A stretch of DNA of 64,000 nt from Chthonomonadia bacterium. Its GTDB lineage: Bacteria; Armatimonadota; HRBIN16. Shown one piece after another: positions 1 to 10,000 of the stretch. The first letter of the stretch is position 1. Every line of letters begins with the position of its first letter. Made by a program: the position numbers and the translations under genes. The stretch is taken from assembly GCA_013314755.1 (NCBI GenBank), contig JABUFA010000005.1, positions 62,001 through 126,000 of the forward strand, written 5' to 3'. A model generated the notes under the pieces. That model saw only the letters and a program-made list of their open reading frames with translations. It did not search any database and had not been told where the DNA came from.

Positions 1-1
1 G

Positions 2-988
2 GACGGCTCGCAGGCTTCCGATATGGCGCCCGGCGTGGCAAGCAATAAGCTGGAACTGGAGCGTGCATACGCCGAGACGGTCCAGCGCGAACTTCAACAG
101 CAGCTGGATGCCGTCTTGGGACCGGGCAAATCGCGTCTGACCGTAACCGCCGAGCTGGACCTTGACCGCGAAGAGGTGAACCAGAAACAGATAGAGACCG
201 GTCCCGATGGGCAGGGCACACCCATCAGTGAAACGCGAACCGAGGAGACCGTGCGCGGCGCAGGTCCGCGAGGCACGGGTGCTACCGGGGCTGTGCCCAC
301 CTATCCGATGTCTCCTGCCGGTTCGCCCGGTGAGTACAAACACTCTTCCACCACCACCAACTACGAGGTGGGGCAGAGTACCATCCACCGGGTGAAGACG
401 CCTGGCAGAGTGGTGCGCCTGTCGGTGGCGGCGATGATAGACGCCTCTGTGCCGCAGGAGCAGGTGGAGAAGGTACGCACCTTTCTGGAGGGAGCGGTTG
501 GTGCGGAGGCAAACGACCCGAACCGCCGTTTTCGCGTGATTGTGGAAAGCATCCCGTTTGACAACACCTTAGCGAAAGAGGCGGAAGCGGCACGGAAGCA
601 GTTTGCCAGCCGCCAGATCATCGACACCGCCCTGCGCTACCTGCCTCTGGCGATGCTGTTGATTGTTCTGCTGTTGCTGGCGAAGGCTCTGCGACCGGCG
701 CGCGTGGCACAGACGCCGGAAGGCGTGGTGATGTCCCTGCCGGGTGGCACTTTGCCGGAGGAGGGCGCGGGTGCCAGTGAAGAGGAGCAACTGGCTGAGC
801 AGGTGGCTGAAGCGGTCACCAGAAAAGCGCGAACTGCGGGTGAAGAGCTACCCGAGGAAGAGGTGGAGATTAAACCCATCCGCGAGCGCGTGGATGTGAA
901 CCTCGAGAGCGTCATCCGGCTGGCGGACCAGAAGCCGGAGAAAGTGGCGATGTTGATCAAAGGCTGGCTGGCGGAGGATGAACGATAA
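2..988 (+). CDS. fliF: Flagellar MS-ring protein FliF, C-terminal part (cut by window edge)
   Basis: FliF forms the membrane-embedded MS ring of the flagellar basal body. The reading frame is open from base 2, so about 328 C-terminal residues are present and the N-terminus lies outside the window. A hydrophobic segment (YLPLAMLLIVLLLLAKAL, coded near 640-700) is the second transmembrane helix. It is followed by an acidic linker and a C-terminal helix ending in KVAMLIKGWLAEDER, the part known in the family to bind FliG. The stop overlaps the fliG start by one base (TAATG), indicating translational coupling. Identity is also supported by the following fliG-fliH-fliI-fliJ order. Confidence 0.93.
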   Translation, partial: DGSQASDMAPGVASNKLELERAYAETVQRELQQQLDAVLGPGKSRLTVTAELDLDREEVNQKQIETGPDGQGTPISETRTEETVRGAGPRGTGATGAVPTYPMSPAGSPGEYKHSSTTTNYEVGQSTIHRVKTPGRVVRLSVAAMIDASVPQEQVEKVRTFLEGAVGAEANDPNRRFRVIVESIPFDNTLAKEAEAARKQFASRQIIDTALRYLPLAMLLIVLLLLAKALRPARVAQTPEGVVMSLPGGTLPEEGAGASEEEQLAEQVAEAVTRKARTAGEELPEEEVEIKPIRERVDVNLESVIRLADQKPEKVAMLIKGWLAEDER

Positions 989-2010
989 TGGCAAGGCAAA
1001 CTTCAACCTCTTCGCTGACGCATCGCCAGAAGGCGGCGGTGATGATTGTGGCGATGGGACCGGAGGTGGCGGGCAAAGTGCTGCGCCATCTGGACGAGGA
1101 TGAAGTGGAACAAATCACCCTGGAAATCGCCCGCATGGGCAAGATTGCGCCGGAGGTGCGCGAAGCCGTTATCGAAGAGTTCCACGAGCTGTGTGTGGCA
1201 CAGGAGTATATTGCCGAAGGTGGCTTACAGCACGCGCGGCAGGTGCTGGAGAACGCTTTTGGTCCTGAGAAAGCCAACGAGCTCATCACGCGCGTGATTC
1301 AGGCGATGCAGATTGTGCCGTTTGACTTCATCAAGAAGACCGACCCCAGCCAGCTGCTGAACTTCATTCAGGATGAACACCCGCAGACGATTGCACTGAT
1401 ACTGGCGTATCTGCCGCCCAACCACGCGGCGCAGGTGTTGCAGGGACTTCCGCCCGAACTGCGTGCAGAGGTGGCACACCGTATCGCGATTATGGACCGC
1501 ACCCCACCTGACGTGATTCGCGAGGTGGAGAAAGTGCTGGAGCGCAAGCTCTCGTCCGTGATTTCTCAGGACTTCACCACCGCGGGCGGCGTGAAGGCGC
1601 TGGTGGAGCTGTTGAACTGGGTGGACCGAACCAGCGAGCGCATGATACTGGACAGCCTCTCCGAGACCAACCCCGAGCTGGCGGAAGAGGTCAAGAAGAT
1701 GATGTTCGTCTTCGAGGACATCGTGCAGCTGGACGACCGCTCCATCCAGCAGGTGCTCAAAGAGGTGGATATGAAGGAGCTTGCGCTTGCGCTGAAGGGC
1801 TGCAGCGAGGAGGTACAGCAGCGCATCTTCAAGAACATGTCCGAACGTGCGGCGAACATGCTCAAGGAGGACATGGAGTTCATGGGTCCGGTGCGTCTGC
1901 GCAACGTAGAGGAGGCGCAGCAGCGCATCGTGGCAATCATCCGCCGTCTGGAGGAAGCGGGCGAAATCGTCATCGCGCGAGGCGGCGGTGCAGAAGAGAT
2001 GGTGGTTTAA
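988..2010 (+). CDS. fliG: Flagellar motor switch protein FliG
   Basis: FliG is the rotor switch component that couples the stator to rotation and sits on the FliF ring. The 340 residues match the usual family length. Visible features are the N-terminal part with KAAVMIVAMGPEVAGKVLRH, the middle domain with QDEHPQTIALILAYL (the EHPQ motif), and a C-terminal charged helix with DDRSIQQVLKEVD, the torque-generating region. ATG at 988 overlaps the fliF stop. Second gene of the flagellar operon. Confidence 0.97.
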   Translation: MARQTSTSSLTHRQKAAVMIVAMGPEVAGKVLRHLDEDEVEQITLEIARMGKIAPEVREAVIEEFHELCVAQEYIAEGGLQHARQVLENAFGPEKANELITRVIQAMQIVPFDFIKKTDPSQLLNFIQDEHPQTIALILAYLPPNHAAQVLQGLPPELRAEVAHRIAIMDRTPPDVIREVEKVLERKLSSVISQDFTTAGGVKALVELLNWVDRTSERMILDSLSETNPELAEEVKKMMFVFEDIVQLDDRSIQQVLKEVDMKELALALKGCSEEVQQRIFKNMSERAANMLKEDMEFMGPVRLRNVEEAQQRIVAIIRRLEEAGEIVIARGGGAEEMVV

Positions 2011-2013
2011 GCC

Positions 2014-2715
2014 ATGCAGGGGCAGGTGCTGAAAGGCGAACGGCTGGTGCGATTTACCCGGTGGGTAGGTGCGCCTCTGCTGGGGCTGCAGGAGAACACA
2101 GAACAACAGAAGCAGGAAGAGCCTTCCGGTCCCACTCCTGAAGAACTGCTGGCGGAGGCGAAGCGGGTACTGGCAGAGGCACATCGGCAGGCGGAACAGA
2201 TGAGACAGGATGCGGTGCGCAAGGGATATGCCGACGGCTTGCAGATAGGGCGGGAGGAGGGCTTGCGCGAGTATCAGCAGGCTATCGACGCCCTGCGCCA
2301 GGAGGTACAGAAGCTGGTAGACGCCCTGCTCGCTGAGCGACAGAGGCTGTGGGAGGAGATGGAGCCGCAGATTCTGGACATGGTGCTGGATATCGCCCGC
2401 AAGGTTTTGCGCGAGGAGATACAGGCTCGGCGCGAGGCGACCCTCTCCATCATCAAACATGCCCTGCGGCGCGTCGCCGATACTGAACATGTGCGTATCC
2501 GCGTGCACCCGGACGACCTGCAAATCGCCCGCGAGCATCGCGAGGACTTCCTTGCCGTCTGTGACGGGGTCAAACAGATTGAGATTGTGGACGACCAGCG
2601 CGTGGGAGGCGGGGGATGCATCATTGAGACGCCCAGCGGCACCATCGATGCCTCCCTGCGCACGCAGATGCAGTCGGTAGAAAAGGTGCTGAGAGAGGGT
2701 GAGCAGGCGGCATGA
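2014..2715 (+). CDS. fliH: Flagellar export ATPase regulator FliH
   Basis: FliH is the cytoplasmic stator/negative regulator of the FliI ATPase in flagellar type III export. The 233-residue protein has a long charged coiled-coil middle (roughly residues 45-120, rich in A, E, Q, R) and a C-terminal domain containing [17 protein letters not shown] and [17 protein letters not shown], both typical of FliH/V-ATPase E-subunit-like proteins. It starts 3 bases after fliG and its TGA overlaps the fliI ATG (ATGA), so the two are coupled. Confidence 0.9.
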   Translation: MQGQVLKGERLVRFTRWVGAPLLGLQENTEQQKQEEPSGPTPEELLAEAKRVLAEAHRQAEQMRQDAVRKGYADGLQIGREEGLREYQQAIDALRQEVQKLVDALLAERQRLWEEMEPQILDMVLDIARKVLREEIQARREATLSIIKHALRRVADTEHVRIRVHPDDLQIAREHREDFLAVCDGVKQIEIVDDQRVGGGGCIIETPSGTIDASLRTQMQSVEKVLREGEQAA

Positions 2716-4052
2716 GCGTAGACCTTCTGCCACCACTGTCCCCTCCCGATTTGTCGGCGGCGAGGGAACGCCTGCGTCTGCTGGACCCGATTAAGGTACA
2801 CGGGCGCGTCCAGCAGGTTATCGGGCTGGTGATTGAAAGCGTTGGTCCCGCTGCGCGGGTGGGCGAGGTGTGCGAAATCCACTTCCAGCGCACGCGCCCG
2901 CCCATCTTTGCCGAGGTGGTGGGCTTTCGCCAGAACAGGGTGCTATTGATGCCGTTGGGCGAGATGGAGGGCATCACGCCGGGCAGTCAGGTGGTGGCGA
3001 CGGGCATGGTGCATAAGGTTCCGGTCGGCGAGTGCCTGCTGGGGCGCGTGCTGGATGGACTGGGCAGACCGATGGACGGCGGACCGCCAATCACTCCCGA
3101 CACTCTGTATCCTGTCAATCGTCAGCCTCCGAACGCTTTGACCCGCAAGCGCATCACCGAGCCCATCAGCCTGGGAGTGCGCGCGATTGACGGCTTGCTG
3201 ACGGTGGGTAGAGGACAGCGTATCGGAATCTTCGCCGGGTCGGGCGTGGGGAAGAGCACCCTGCTGGGAATGATTGCTCGCTACACCAGCGCAGATGTGA
3301 ACGTGATTGCGCTCACGGGCGAACGAGGGCGCGAGGTGCGCGAGTTCATGGAAGAGGACCTTGGCGAGGAGGGGCTGAAGCGGTCGGTGGTGGTCGTGGC
3401 AACTTCGGACCAGCCCGCGCTGCTGCGCATCAAAGCGGCGATGGTGGCGACTACGATTGCCGAGTACTTCCGCGACCAGGGGCTGGATGTGCTGTTGATG
3501 ATGGATTCGGTGACGCGCCTGGCACTGGCACAACGCGAGGTGGGGCTGGCTATCGGTGAGCCTCCTGCCACTCGCGGCTATACGCCCTCCGTTTTCGCTC
3601 TTCTGCCGCGTCTCTTAGAGCGTGCAGGTACTTCGGACAGGGGCACGATTACCGGGCTTTACACCGTGCTGGTGGAAGCCGATGATATGAACGAGCCGGT
3701 TGCCGACACGGTGCGCGGTATTCTGGACGGGCACATTGTGCTGTCGCGTGCGCTGGCACACCGCAACCATTACCCGGCGATTGACGTGCTGGCAAGTGTA
3801 TCGCGCGTGATGCCGCAGATTACGGACGACGAGCACCGGCGGTTGGCGGGGCAGGTACGCAAAGTACTGGCAAACTATGCCGAGGCGGAGGACCTGATTA
3901 ACATCGGCGCATATCAGCAGGGCAGCAACCCCGACGTGGATTACGCCCTGCGCTACATCGGCAGGGTACGCGAGTTCCTTCAGCAGGGCAAGATGGAGGG
4001 CTGTTCGCTGGAGGAAACGATTGGGCGACTGAGGGCGTTGTTCGCGGAGTAG
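2712..4052 (+). CDS. fliI: Flagellum-specific ATPase FliI
   Basis: FliI is the hexameric ATPase that energises flagellar protein export and resembles the F1 beta subunit. The 446 residues include the Walker A motif GSGVGKST (about residues 176-183), [13 protein letters not shown], the Walker B region [19 protein letters not shown] and the downstream [14 protein letters not shown]. Length and motif order are normal. ATG at 2712 overlaps the fliH stop. A four-base gap leads to fliJ. Confidence 0.97.
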   Translation: MSVDLLPPLSPPDLSAARERLRLLDPIKVHGRVQQVIGLVIESVGPAARVGEVCEIHFQRTRPPIFAEVVGFRQNRVLLMPLGEMEGITPGSQVVATGMVHKVPVGECLLGRVLDGLGRPMDGGPPITPDTLYPVNRQPPNALTRKRITEPISLGVRAIDGLLTVGRGQRIGIFAGSGVGKSTLLGMIARYTSADVNVIALTGERGREVREFMEEDLGEEGLKRSVVVVATSDQPALLRIKAAMVATTIAEYFRDQGLDVLLMMDSVTRLALAQREVGLAIGEPPATRGYTPSVFALLPRLLERAGTSDRGTITGLYTVLVEADDMNEPVADTVRGILDGHIVLSRALAHRNHYPAIDVLASVSRVMPQITDDEHRRLAGQVRKVLANYAEAEDLINIGAYQQGSNPDVDYALRYIGRVREFLQQGKMEGCSLEETIGRLRALFAE

Positions 4053-4056
4053 TGCG

Positions 4057-4527
4057 ATGCGGCGGTTTGTGTTCTCATTGCAGAAGGTGCTGGACTATCG
4101 CCGACGGCTGGAGGAGCAGGCGATCCGTGATTTCGCGGAGGCGCAGAGGCAGCTGGAGCATGAACGGTCAACTCTTGCACGTTTGATCGCTTTGCGTGGA
4201 GAGTGCCTGAATCGCTCGCAGAGGAAGCACCAGCTGGTGGTGGAGATGCTGGATGTGGAGCAAAACTATCTTTCCGTGCTGGAGGAGCGTATTGAGGCGC
4301 AGCGCCAGCGTGTCGCGGAGGCGGAGAGGGTGCTGGAAGAGCGCCGGCAGGCGTTGATAGAAGCACAGCGCGAGCGCAAAACGCTGGAACGCCTGCGCGA
4401 AAAGCACTACGAACGCTGGCGACAGGAGTTCCTGCGCACCGAACAGCAGGCGCTGGATGACCTCGCGACCGTGCGGGCGGTGTTCCAGCCGGGCGAGATG
4501 AGCATTCATGTGGGAGGTGGGGAATGA
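4057..4527 (+). CDS. fliJ: Flagellar export protein FliJ
   Basis: The 156-residue protein is almost wholly a charged coiled coil, beginning with MRRFVFSLQKVLDYRRRLEE, the usual N-terminal signature of FliJ. FliJ acts as the central stalk and chaperone escort for the FliI-FliH export ATPase. Position directly after fliI supports the call, because FliJ sequences are poorly conserved. Its stop overlaps the next start (ATGA at 4524). Confidence 0.88.
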   Translation: MRRFVFSLQKVLDYRRRLEEQAIRDFAEAQRQLEHERSTLARLIALRGECLNRSQRKHQLVVEMLDVEQNYLSVLEERIEAQRQRVAEAERVLEERRQALIEAQRERKTLERLREKHYERWRQEFLRTEQQALDDLATVRAVFQPGEMSIHVGGGE

Positions 4528-5057
4528 GCGACCTTTACGCACAGGCTGTCGCCCGAATGCACGCTCTGTGGCAGAGGGTGGAGCAGTTATCTGCCGGCAC
4601 GCTGCCCGTTCCTCAGCCGGTGACGTTTGCTCAGGTACTTCGCACTGCCCAGCGCGGGGCGGGCGCCGCGCTTCCTGTTCCTATCAGCGAACTGATAGCG
4701 CGTGTCGCCCGTGAGGAAGGCGTGGATGAGGCACTGGTGCGGGCGGTGGTGCAGGCGGAGTCGGGTGGCAATCCCAACGCCGTTTCGCCCAAGGGGGCAA
4801 TGGGACTGATGCAGTTGATGCCCCGCACCGCCGAGGCGATGGGCGTCAGCGACCCCTTTGACCCCGAGCAGAATCTGCGCGGCGGTGTGCGCCTGCTGAA
4901 AGGACTTTTGAACGAGTTCGGTGATGTGCGCCTTGCGCTGGCAGCGTATAACGCGGGCGGTCCTGCCGTGCGCCAGTACGGCGGAATCCCGCCCTTCGCG
5001 GAGACCCGCAGGTTTATTCAGCGTGTATTGCAGGCGTGGCAGGGTGATGAACGGTGA
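4524..5057 (+). CDS. Lytic transglycosylase (SLT domain) in the flagellar operon
   Basis: The 177-residue protein has an N-terminal variable part of about 60 residues and a C-terminal SLT domain. The catalytic Glu lies in VVQAESGGNPNAVSPKGAMG, followed by LMQLMPRTAEAMG and LALAAYNAGGPAVRQYGG, the conserved order of soluble lytic transglycosylase domains. Such enzymes cut peptidoglycan so the flagellar rod can pass. No signal peptide is seen, so export through the flagellar apparatus (as for FlgJ) is possible, by inference. ATG overlaps the fliJ stop and the TGA overlaps the next GTG. Confidence 0.88.
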   Translation: MSDLYAQAVARMHALWQRVEQLSAGTLPVPQPVTFAQVLRTAQRGAGAALPVPISELIARVAREEGVDEALVRAVVQAESGGNPNAVSPKGAMGLMQLMPRTAEAMGVSDPFDPEQNLRGGVRLLKGLLNEFGDVRLALAAYNAGGPAVRQYGGIPPFAETRRFIQRVLQAWQGDER

Positions 5058-5560
5058 AACGCTTGCTGGTGTTAGTGGTGATATTGTTGATTCTGGTGGG
5101 TGTGCCGTACGGTCTGGCGAAGGTCGGTATCATCCCGGTCGCCAGGCTCACCGCGAAGAACCCTGCCCTGGCGAAATTCGCTCGGTCGGTTGGGCTCTTG
5201 CCCCGTCCGCGAAGCGTAAAGGCGGATACCAAACAGCCGGATAACACTTCTCCGCAAAAGCGCACAGAGCCGCCCACCATTACATCTCGTCCCGCACAGC
5301 CATCTTCTGTTCCTTCTGTGCCTCTGAACTCTTCGGCTAACTCTGCACAGGACGCTACAGCCCGACAGGTTGGCTGGCTGGCAAAGGTGTATGAAAACAT
5401 GGAGCCGGAGGAGGCGGTGCGTATTCTGGATAAGATGAACGACCGCGAGGTCATCGCCCTTCTGCGTCGGATGAAACAGCGGCAGGTGGCGCAAATCCTC
5501 GCGCTGATGCCTCCCGACCGCGCCGCCCGCCTCTCCAAAACGCTGATGGTTCAGCGATAA
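5054..5560 (+). CDS. MotE-like flagellar motor/chaperone protein (MgtE_N-like domain)
   Basis: The 168-residue protein starts at GTG 5054, overlapping the previous stop. It has one N-terminal transmembrane helix (LLVLVVILLILVGVPYGLA), a proline/serine/threonine-rich linker, and a C-terminal helical domain with YENMEPEEAVRILDKMND and ILALMPPDRAARLSKTL. These are typical of the MgtE_N/FliG-middle-like domain found in MotE proteins. MotE stabilises the stator protein MotC in other bacteria. Here the role is inferred from domain and operon position. It is the last gene of the flagellar block in this window. Confidence 0.75.
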   Translation: MKRLLVLVVILLILVGVPYGLAKVGIIPVARLTAKNPALAKFARSVGLLPRPRSVKADTKQPDNTSPQKRTEPPTITSRPAQPSSVPSVPLNSSANSAQDATARQVGWLAKVYENMEPEEAVRILDKMNDREVIALLRRMKQRQVAQILALMPPDRAARLSKTLMVQR

Positions 5561-5583
5561 TACCGTTTCCGCGCTTTCGGCGG

Positions 5584-5589
5584 TATAAT
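5584..5589 (+). promoter_or_regulatory. -10 box TATAAT for a probably leaderless transcript
   Basis: A perfect TATAAT ends six bases before the ATG at 5596, so the predicted transcription start falls at or next to the start codon. No Shine-Dalgarno sequence can fit. The -35 region is not convincing. Confidence 0.5.
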
Positions 5590-5595
5590 AGAAGC

Positions 5596-6441
5596 ATGAG
5601 CAACCCGTTCCCCGGCATGAACCCATATCTGGAGCGGTACTGGCGGGATGTGCACGCCAGACTGATAGTATATGCCTGCGACGCCCTGCAGGAGCGTCTG
5701 CCGCCCGGGCTGATAGCGCGCATTGAGGAGCGCGTCTATGTGGATATTCCCCGCGAGGGCATCAGCCGCGTTATCTACCCCGATATCCGCGTGAAGGAGA
5801 TTTACCAGCCGTTCACGTCTTCAGGAGGAACGGCAACAGCCACTGCAACCGCCCTGGAAGAGGCTGTTGCCACTGCCACGCGCATCATCGTGGAACTGGA
5901 GGAGGAGCCGATTACCGAAACCTACATTGAGGTGGTGGACCTTGCCGGAGGGCAGGTTGTGACCGTGATAGAGGTGCTAAGCATCTCCAACAAGGTGCCG
6001 GGTGCGGGGCAGGATGCCTACCGTCAGAAGCAGAAGGGCTTGCTGGAGGCGCGGATAAACCTGGTGGAGATTGACCTTCTGCGCTCAGGCGAGTGGGTGC
6101 TGAGTATGCCGGAGAGCAGTCTGGCGCCGTCTCAGCGCGCGCCCTATGTGGTCTGTGTGTTCCGAGGCATCCGTCCGCGTCAGCGGGAGGTGTACCCCAT
6201 CTATCTGAATCAGCCTCTGCCCACTGTTGACATCCCTCTGCGCCCGAGTGACGCAGACGTGCCCCTGAATCTGCAGGAGGTTCTGAACCGCTGTTACGAG
6301 GCGGGGCGTTACGACACGCTGATTGATTACTCGTATGACCCTGAGCCTCCGCTGGACCCCGAGAGCGCGAAGTGGCTGAACCACCTGCTGGTGGAAAAGG
6401 GGCGCAGGAAGGCGCAGGTCACTCCCCCCACGCCAGCCTGA
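5596..6441 (+). CDS. DUF4058 family protein
   Basis: The 281-residue protein begins MSNPFPGMNPYLERYWRDVH, the hallmark opening of DUF4058 proteins, which are common in cyanobacteria, Armatimonadota and planctomycetes and have no established function. A middle stretch YIEVVDLAGGQVVTVIEVLS and a C-terminal EYD-type acidic region fit the family. The start is set by the ATG just after the TATAAT box. It is convergent with the metallopeptidase gene and the two overlap by 23 bases at their 3' ends. Confidence 0.85.
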   Translation: MSNPFPGMNPYLERYWRDVHARLIVYACDALQERLPPGLIARIEERVYVDIPREGISRVIYPDIRVKEIYQPFTSSGGTATATATALEEAVATATRIIVELEEEPITETYIEVVDLAGGQVVTVIEVLSISNKVPGAGQDAYRQKQKGLLEARINLVEIDLLRSGEWVLSMPESSLAPSQRAPYVVCVFRGIRPRQREVYPIYLNQPLPTVDIPLRPSDADVPLNLQEVLNRCYEAGRYDTLIDYSYDPEPPLDPESAKWLNHLLVEKGRRKAQVTPPTPA

Positions 6442-7078
6442 CCATCCTGTAGCCAATGGGGTCGTACCCGGCGAGTTGCTCGCGCATGAAGGGGTAGAAG
6501 TCGTTCTTGCCGAAGTATGCCTCCGACAGTTCGGCGAAGTATTCCTGTTCGTTCGTCAGGGCGTATGCTCTCTGCTTCCCGCCCCGGATGTAGTCCACCT
6601 GTTCGTACAGCCCTCGCTGTAGTGCGTGACGATAGGCGATACGCACGGCACGGTTATCGTATCCCAGCACCTGATGATGGTACGCGTGCGCCATCTCGTG
6701 AAGGAGCATCCACGGCTGTTCACCGCGCGACCACAGGACGAAGTTGCGGGCGTTGTTAATCTCAATGCCGCCTGCCTTCTCCGGGTTGTAGCCATGCTCT
6801 CTCAGCCATTCTGCAGAAGGATGGTACTCCGCGGCGCCGTTCGGCTTGTTTTCCCATTCCAGCCAGATTCTCACCCGCCGCAGGTGGGCGAGGGCTTCAG
6901 CCGGCACGACGCGCACGATTTGACGTGCCTGTCCTTCCAGTTCGCGCAACGCCTCCTTAGCGTCGGCGGGGTGTTTCAGCACCTCGTGATGAATCAGCAC
7001 CGTAAAGCCCACAATCTGTCGTGGCACATAGGCGCTCAACGGTTGATTCAGGTTTCGCTGTGATGCCTGCGCGAACAC
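6419..7078 (-). CDS. Zinc metallopeptidase of unknown family (HEMAH motif)
   Basis: The 219-residue protein carries LLHEMAHAYHHQVLG (about residues 124-138), a gluzincin-style HExxH zinc site, and downstream NEQEYFAELSEAYFG, which supplies a plausible third zinc ligand (E) and resembles lethal-factor-like peptidases. Start is GTG at 7078, with an AGGGAGG ribosome site before it; no in-frame ATG is nearby. No signal peptide is seen. It lies 14 bases after mfd on the same strand and is probably co-transcribed. Substrate is unknown. Confidence 0.7.
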   Translation of the reverse strand: MFAQASQRNLNQPLSAYVPRQIVGFTVLIHHEVLKHPADAKEALRELEGQARQIVRVVPAEALAHLRRVRIWLEWENKPNGAAEYHPSAEWLREHGYNPEKAGGIEINNARNFVLWSRGEQPWMLLHEMAHAYHHQVLGYDNRAVRIAYRHALQRGLYEQVDYIRGGKQRAYALTNEQEYFAELSEAYFGKNDFYPFMREQLAGYDPIGYRMVRLAWGE

Positions 7079-7092
7079 GTTCCATGCCCTCC

Positions 7093-10000
7093 CTATCTGC
7101 CCACAGGTTCTTTCAATGCGTTCTCCAGCAGGTCAAACATGTCGGCAATTGCCGAAAGCGGGGAGCTTGCGTCCGTCAGCGACAGGCGCACCCCTTCCCC
7201 GGTGAACTGATGCTGGCGATAGACATGCGCCAGCGCACGCACCGCCTGCGGCGTCAGCCGAACATGGCTGGCGAAACGGATATTTGCCCATTTCTTGTCC
7301 GCTTTCACCTCCGCCACGCCGATGCGCGCCGCCTGCAGGCGCAGGCGCAACAGCCACAGCGCGTTCTGCACCACCTCCGGCAGGGGACCGAAGCGGTCGC
7401 GCAGTTCGTGCTCTATCTCGTCCACATCTTTGTTCTGGCGCACCGCCGCCATCTTCTTATAGAACAGGATGCGCTGAGACTCGTCCGCGATGTAGCTGGC
7501 AGGGATGTACACGTTCACGGGCACATCCACGGGCGGCAGGTAGAAGGTCTCTTCGGGCTGACCGCGCAGCTCACGGATAGCCTCCGCCAGCATCTCGGCG
7601 TACAGTTCAAAGCCGACGGAAATCATCGCGCCGTGCTGTTCCGCACCAAGCAGGTTGCCCGCGCCGCGAATCTCCAGGTCGCGCATCGCCAGCTTCAGCC
7701 CCGAACCCAGCCCGGCAAACTCGCGCAGGGCGTTCAGGCGTTGCTGGGCGCGTTCGTCCAGCCGCGCGTCGTTGCGGTAGAAGAAGTAGGCGTACGCCTG
7801 TCGGTCACTGCGCCCCACGCGCCCCCGCAGCTGATATAACTGCGCCAGTCCCAGCCGGTGCGCGCGCTCCACAATCAAGGTGTTGGCGTTGGGCACGTCC
7901 AGCCCGTTCTCAATGATGGTGGTACACACCAGCACGTCGAAGTCGTGATGGTAAAAGCCCAGCATCACCTCTTCCAGCTCGTCATCGGGCATCTGTCCGT
8001 GCGCGACTCGGATACGGGCGAACGGCACCAGCTCCTGTACGTGCTGTGCGACATGATAGATGCTCTGCACGCGGTTGTGCACGTAGTACACCTGTCCGCC
8101 GCGCTCCATCTCGCGAAGGATGGCTTCACGCACCACATCATCGTCGTACGGGCGCACAATCGTGCGTACCGGCAGGCGTCCCACAGGCGGGTCGTTGATA
8201 ACACTCATCGCACGCAGTCCGCCCAGCGCCATGTGCAGAGTTCGCGGGATGGGGGTGGCGGTCAGCGTCAGCACATCCACCTGCGTGCGAAGGCGTTTGA
8301 TGTGCTCCTTCTGCGCCACGCCGAATCGCTGTTCCTCGTCCACAACCAGCAAGCCCAGGTTGTGGAACTGCACATCCTTGGAAAGCAGGCGATGCGTGCC
8401 GATAACCACGTCCACTGCTCCCACGCGAAGCCCCTCTATCACCTCTTTTTGTTCCTTTGGGGTGCGGAAGCGGTTCAGCAGTTCCACGCGGATGGGATAG
8501 GCAGCGAACCGCTCGCGGAAGGTGTTGTAATGCTGAGCGGCGAGCACGGTGGTGGGACAGATGACCACGACCTGCCTGCCCTCCATCACCGCCTTGAACG
8601 CGGCGCGAATCGCCACCTCTGTTTTGCCGAAGCCCACATCACCGCAAATCAGCCGGTCCATCGGCTTGCGGCTGGCTTCCATGTCGCGCTTCACTTCCAA
8701 AATAGCGCGGCGCTGGTCAGGCGTCTCGTCGTATGGGAACGCCGATTCCATCTCCTGCTGCCAGGGGGTATCCGCGCTGTAAGGTGGTCGCTCAGCGGAT
8801 TCGCGGGCGGCGTAGAGGCGTATCAATTCCTCCGCTATCTTGCGTGCTTTTGCCTTCGCCCGTCGCTTGGTCAGCGCCCAATCCGAACCACCCAGCCGGT
8901 GCACCTCGGGGGGGTTGTCTTCCGAGCCGATGTACTTCTGCAGGCGGTCAATCTGGTCGGTGGGAACCAGCAGGGTGTCGGGTGGAGCGTAGTGGATGAG
9001 CAGGTAGTCGCGCCGCACGCCCAGCACCTCACGCTGGACAATGCCCCGATAGATGCCGATACCGTGATGGATATGCACCACGTAATCGCCGGGGCGCAGG
9101 TCAAGGATGGAAGAAAGCGGGATGCCCTCGTGCACCCGGCGTCGCAGGATTCGCAGGCGACTTGCCCCGAACAGCTCCGCATCGGTCAGCACCACCAGCC
9201 TCGCCTCTTCCCACAGGAAGCCGCTGGAAAGCCGGGCGTGCACCACCACCAGCGCACCTCGCTGGTCGTCCTGCGGGAGGTCGGTGGGGTACAGGTCGTG
9301 CTCTTCCAGTATCTCGCTGACGCGGTGAGGCTGTTCGGTAGCCACTACGACCACACAGCGACCCTCCAGCCAGTTACGGATAGTGCCCATCAACGCAGGC
9401 AGCTGTCCGCGGTAGCCGGGCAGGGCGCGGGCATTCATCTCCTGTTCGCGCACTTTGGGTATCAGCTCGCGCGGTGAGGGGATACTGCTGAACGCCATCC
9501 ACTGCCGATGCGCAAGGATATGCGCGAGCACGGTAGCAAAACCTTCGGGTTGTGGCACGGCAAGCGGCAGGTTCGCCCACAGTCGCTCGACAGGGAGCAT
9601 CTCGCCGCGTTTCGCCCGGTGCGACAGCACGTCCAGCGCGTCGCGACTGCTCTGCCCGTACGCCGTCTGTTGCTGGAGCGGCTCGTCCAGTACTACCAAG
9701 CAGTCAGAAGGCAGATATTGCAGGGCGCAGACGCCCGGATGGAGCAGGGCGATATAGTGCTCCAACCGATCGAACGTCACGCGGTTCTGCAGGCGCAGGA
9801 TGTCGTCCTCAATCCGCTGGCGCAGTTGTTCAGCGGAGCGTCCCGCGCCTTCCGCCACGAGTTGCTGAACGGTTTCCTCCAGCAGGCTCTGCAGGCGCTC
9901 ACAGGCTTCCTGAACGCTTGCGCTCTGCCACCATACTTCGCGGGCGGGGGTGATGGTGCATTCGTCCAGATGTCCGGCGGAGCGCTGGGAATCGGGGTCA

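Noticed and set aside
1225-2736. Long open frame on the minus strand opposite fliG/fliH
   Set aside because: It is the mirror of two well-identified flagellar genes, with His/Leu/Arg-rich translation and no family match.
7858-9477. 539-codon open frame opposite mfd
   Set aside because: Antisense shadow of mfd; its translation is His/Val/Gln-rich with no domain, and mfd motifs are unmistakable.
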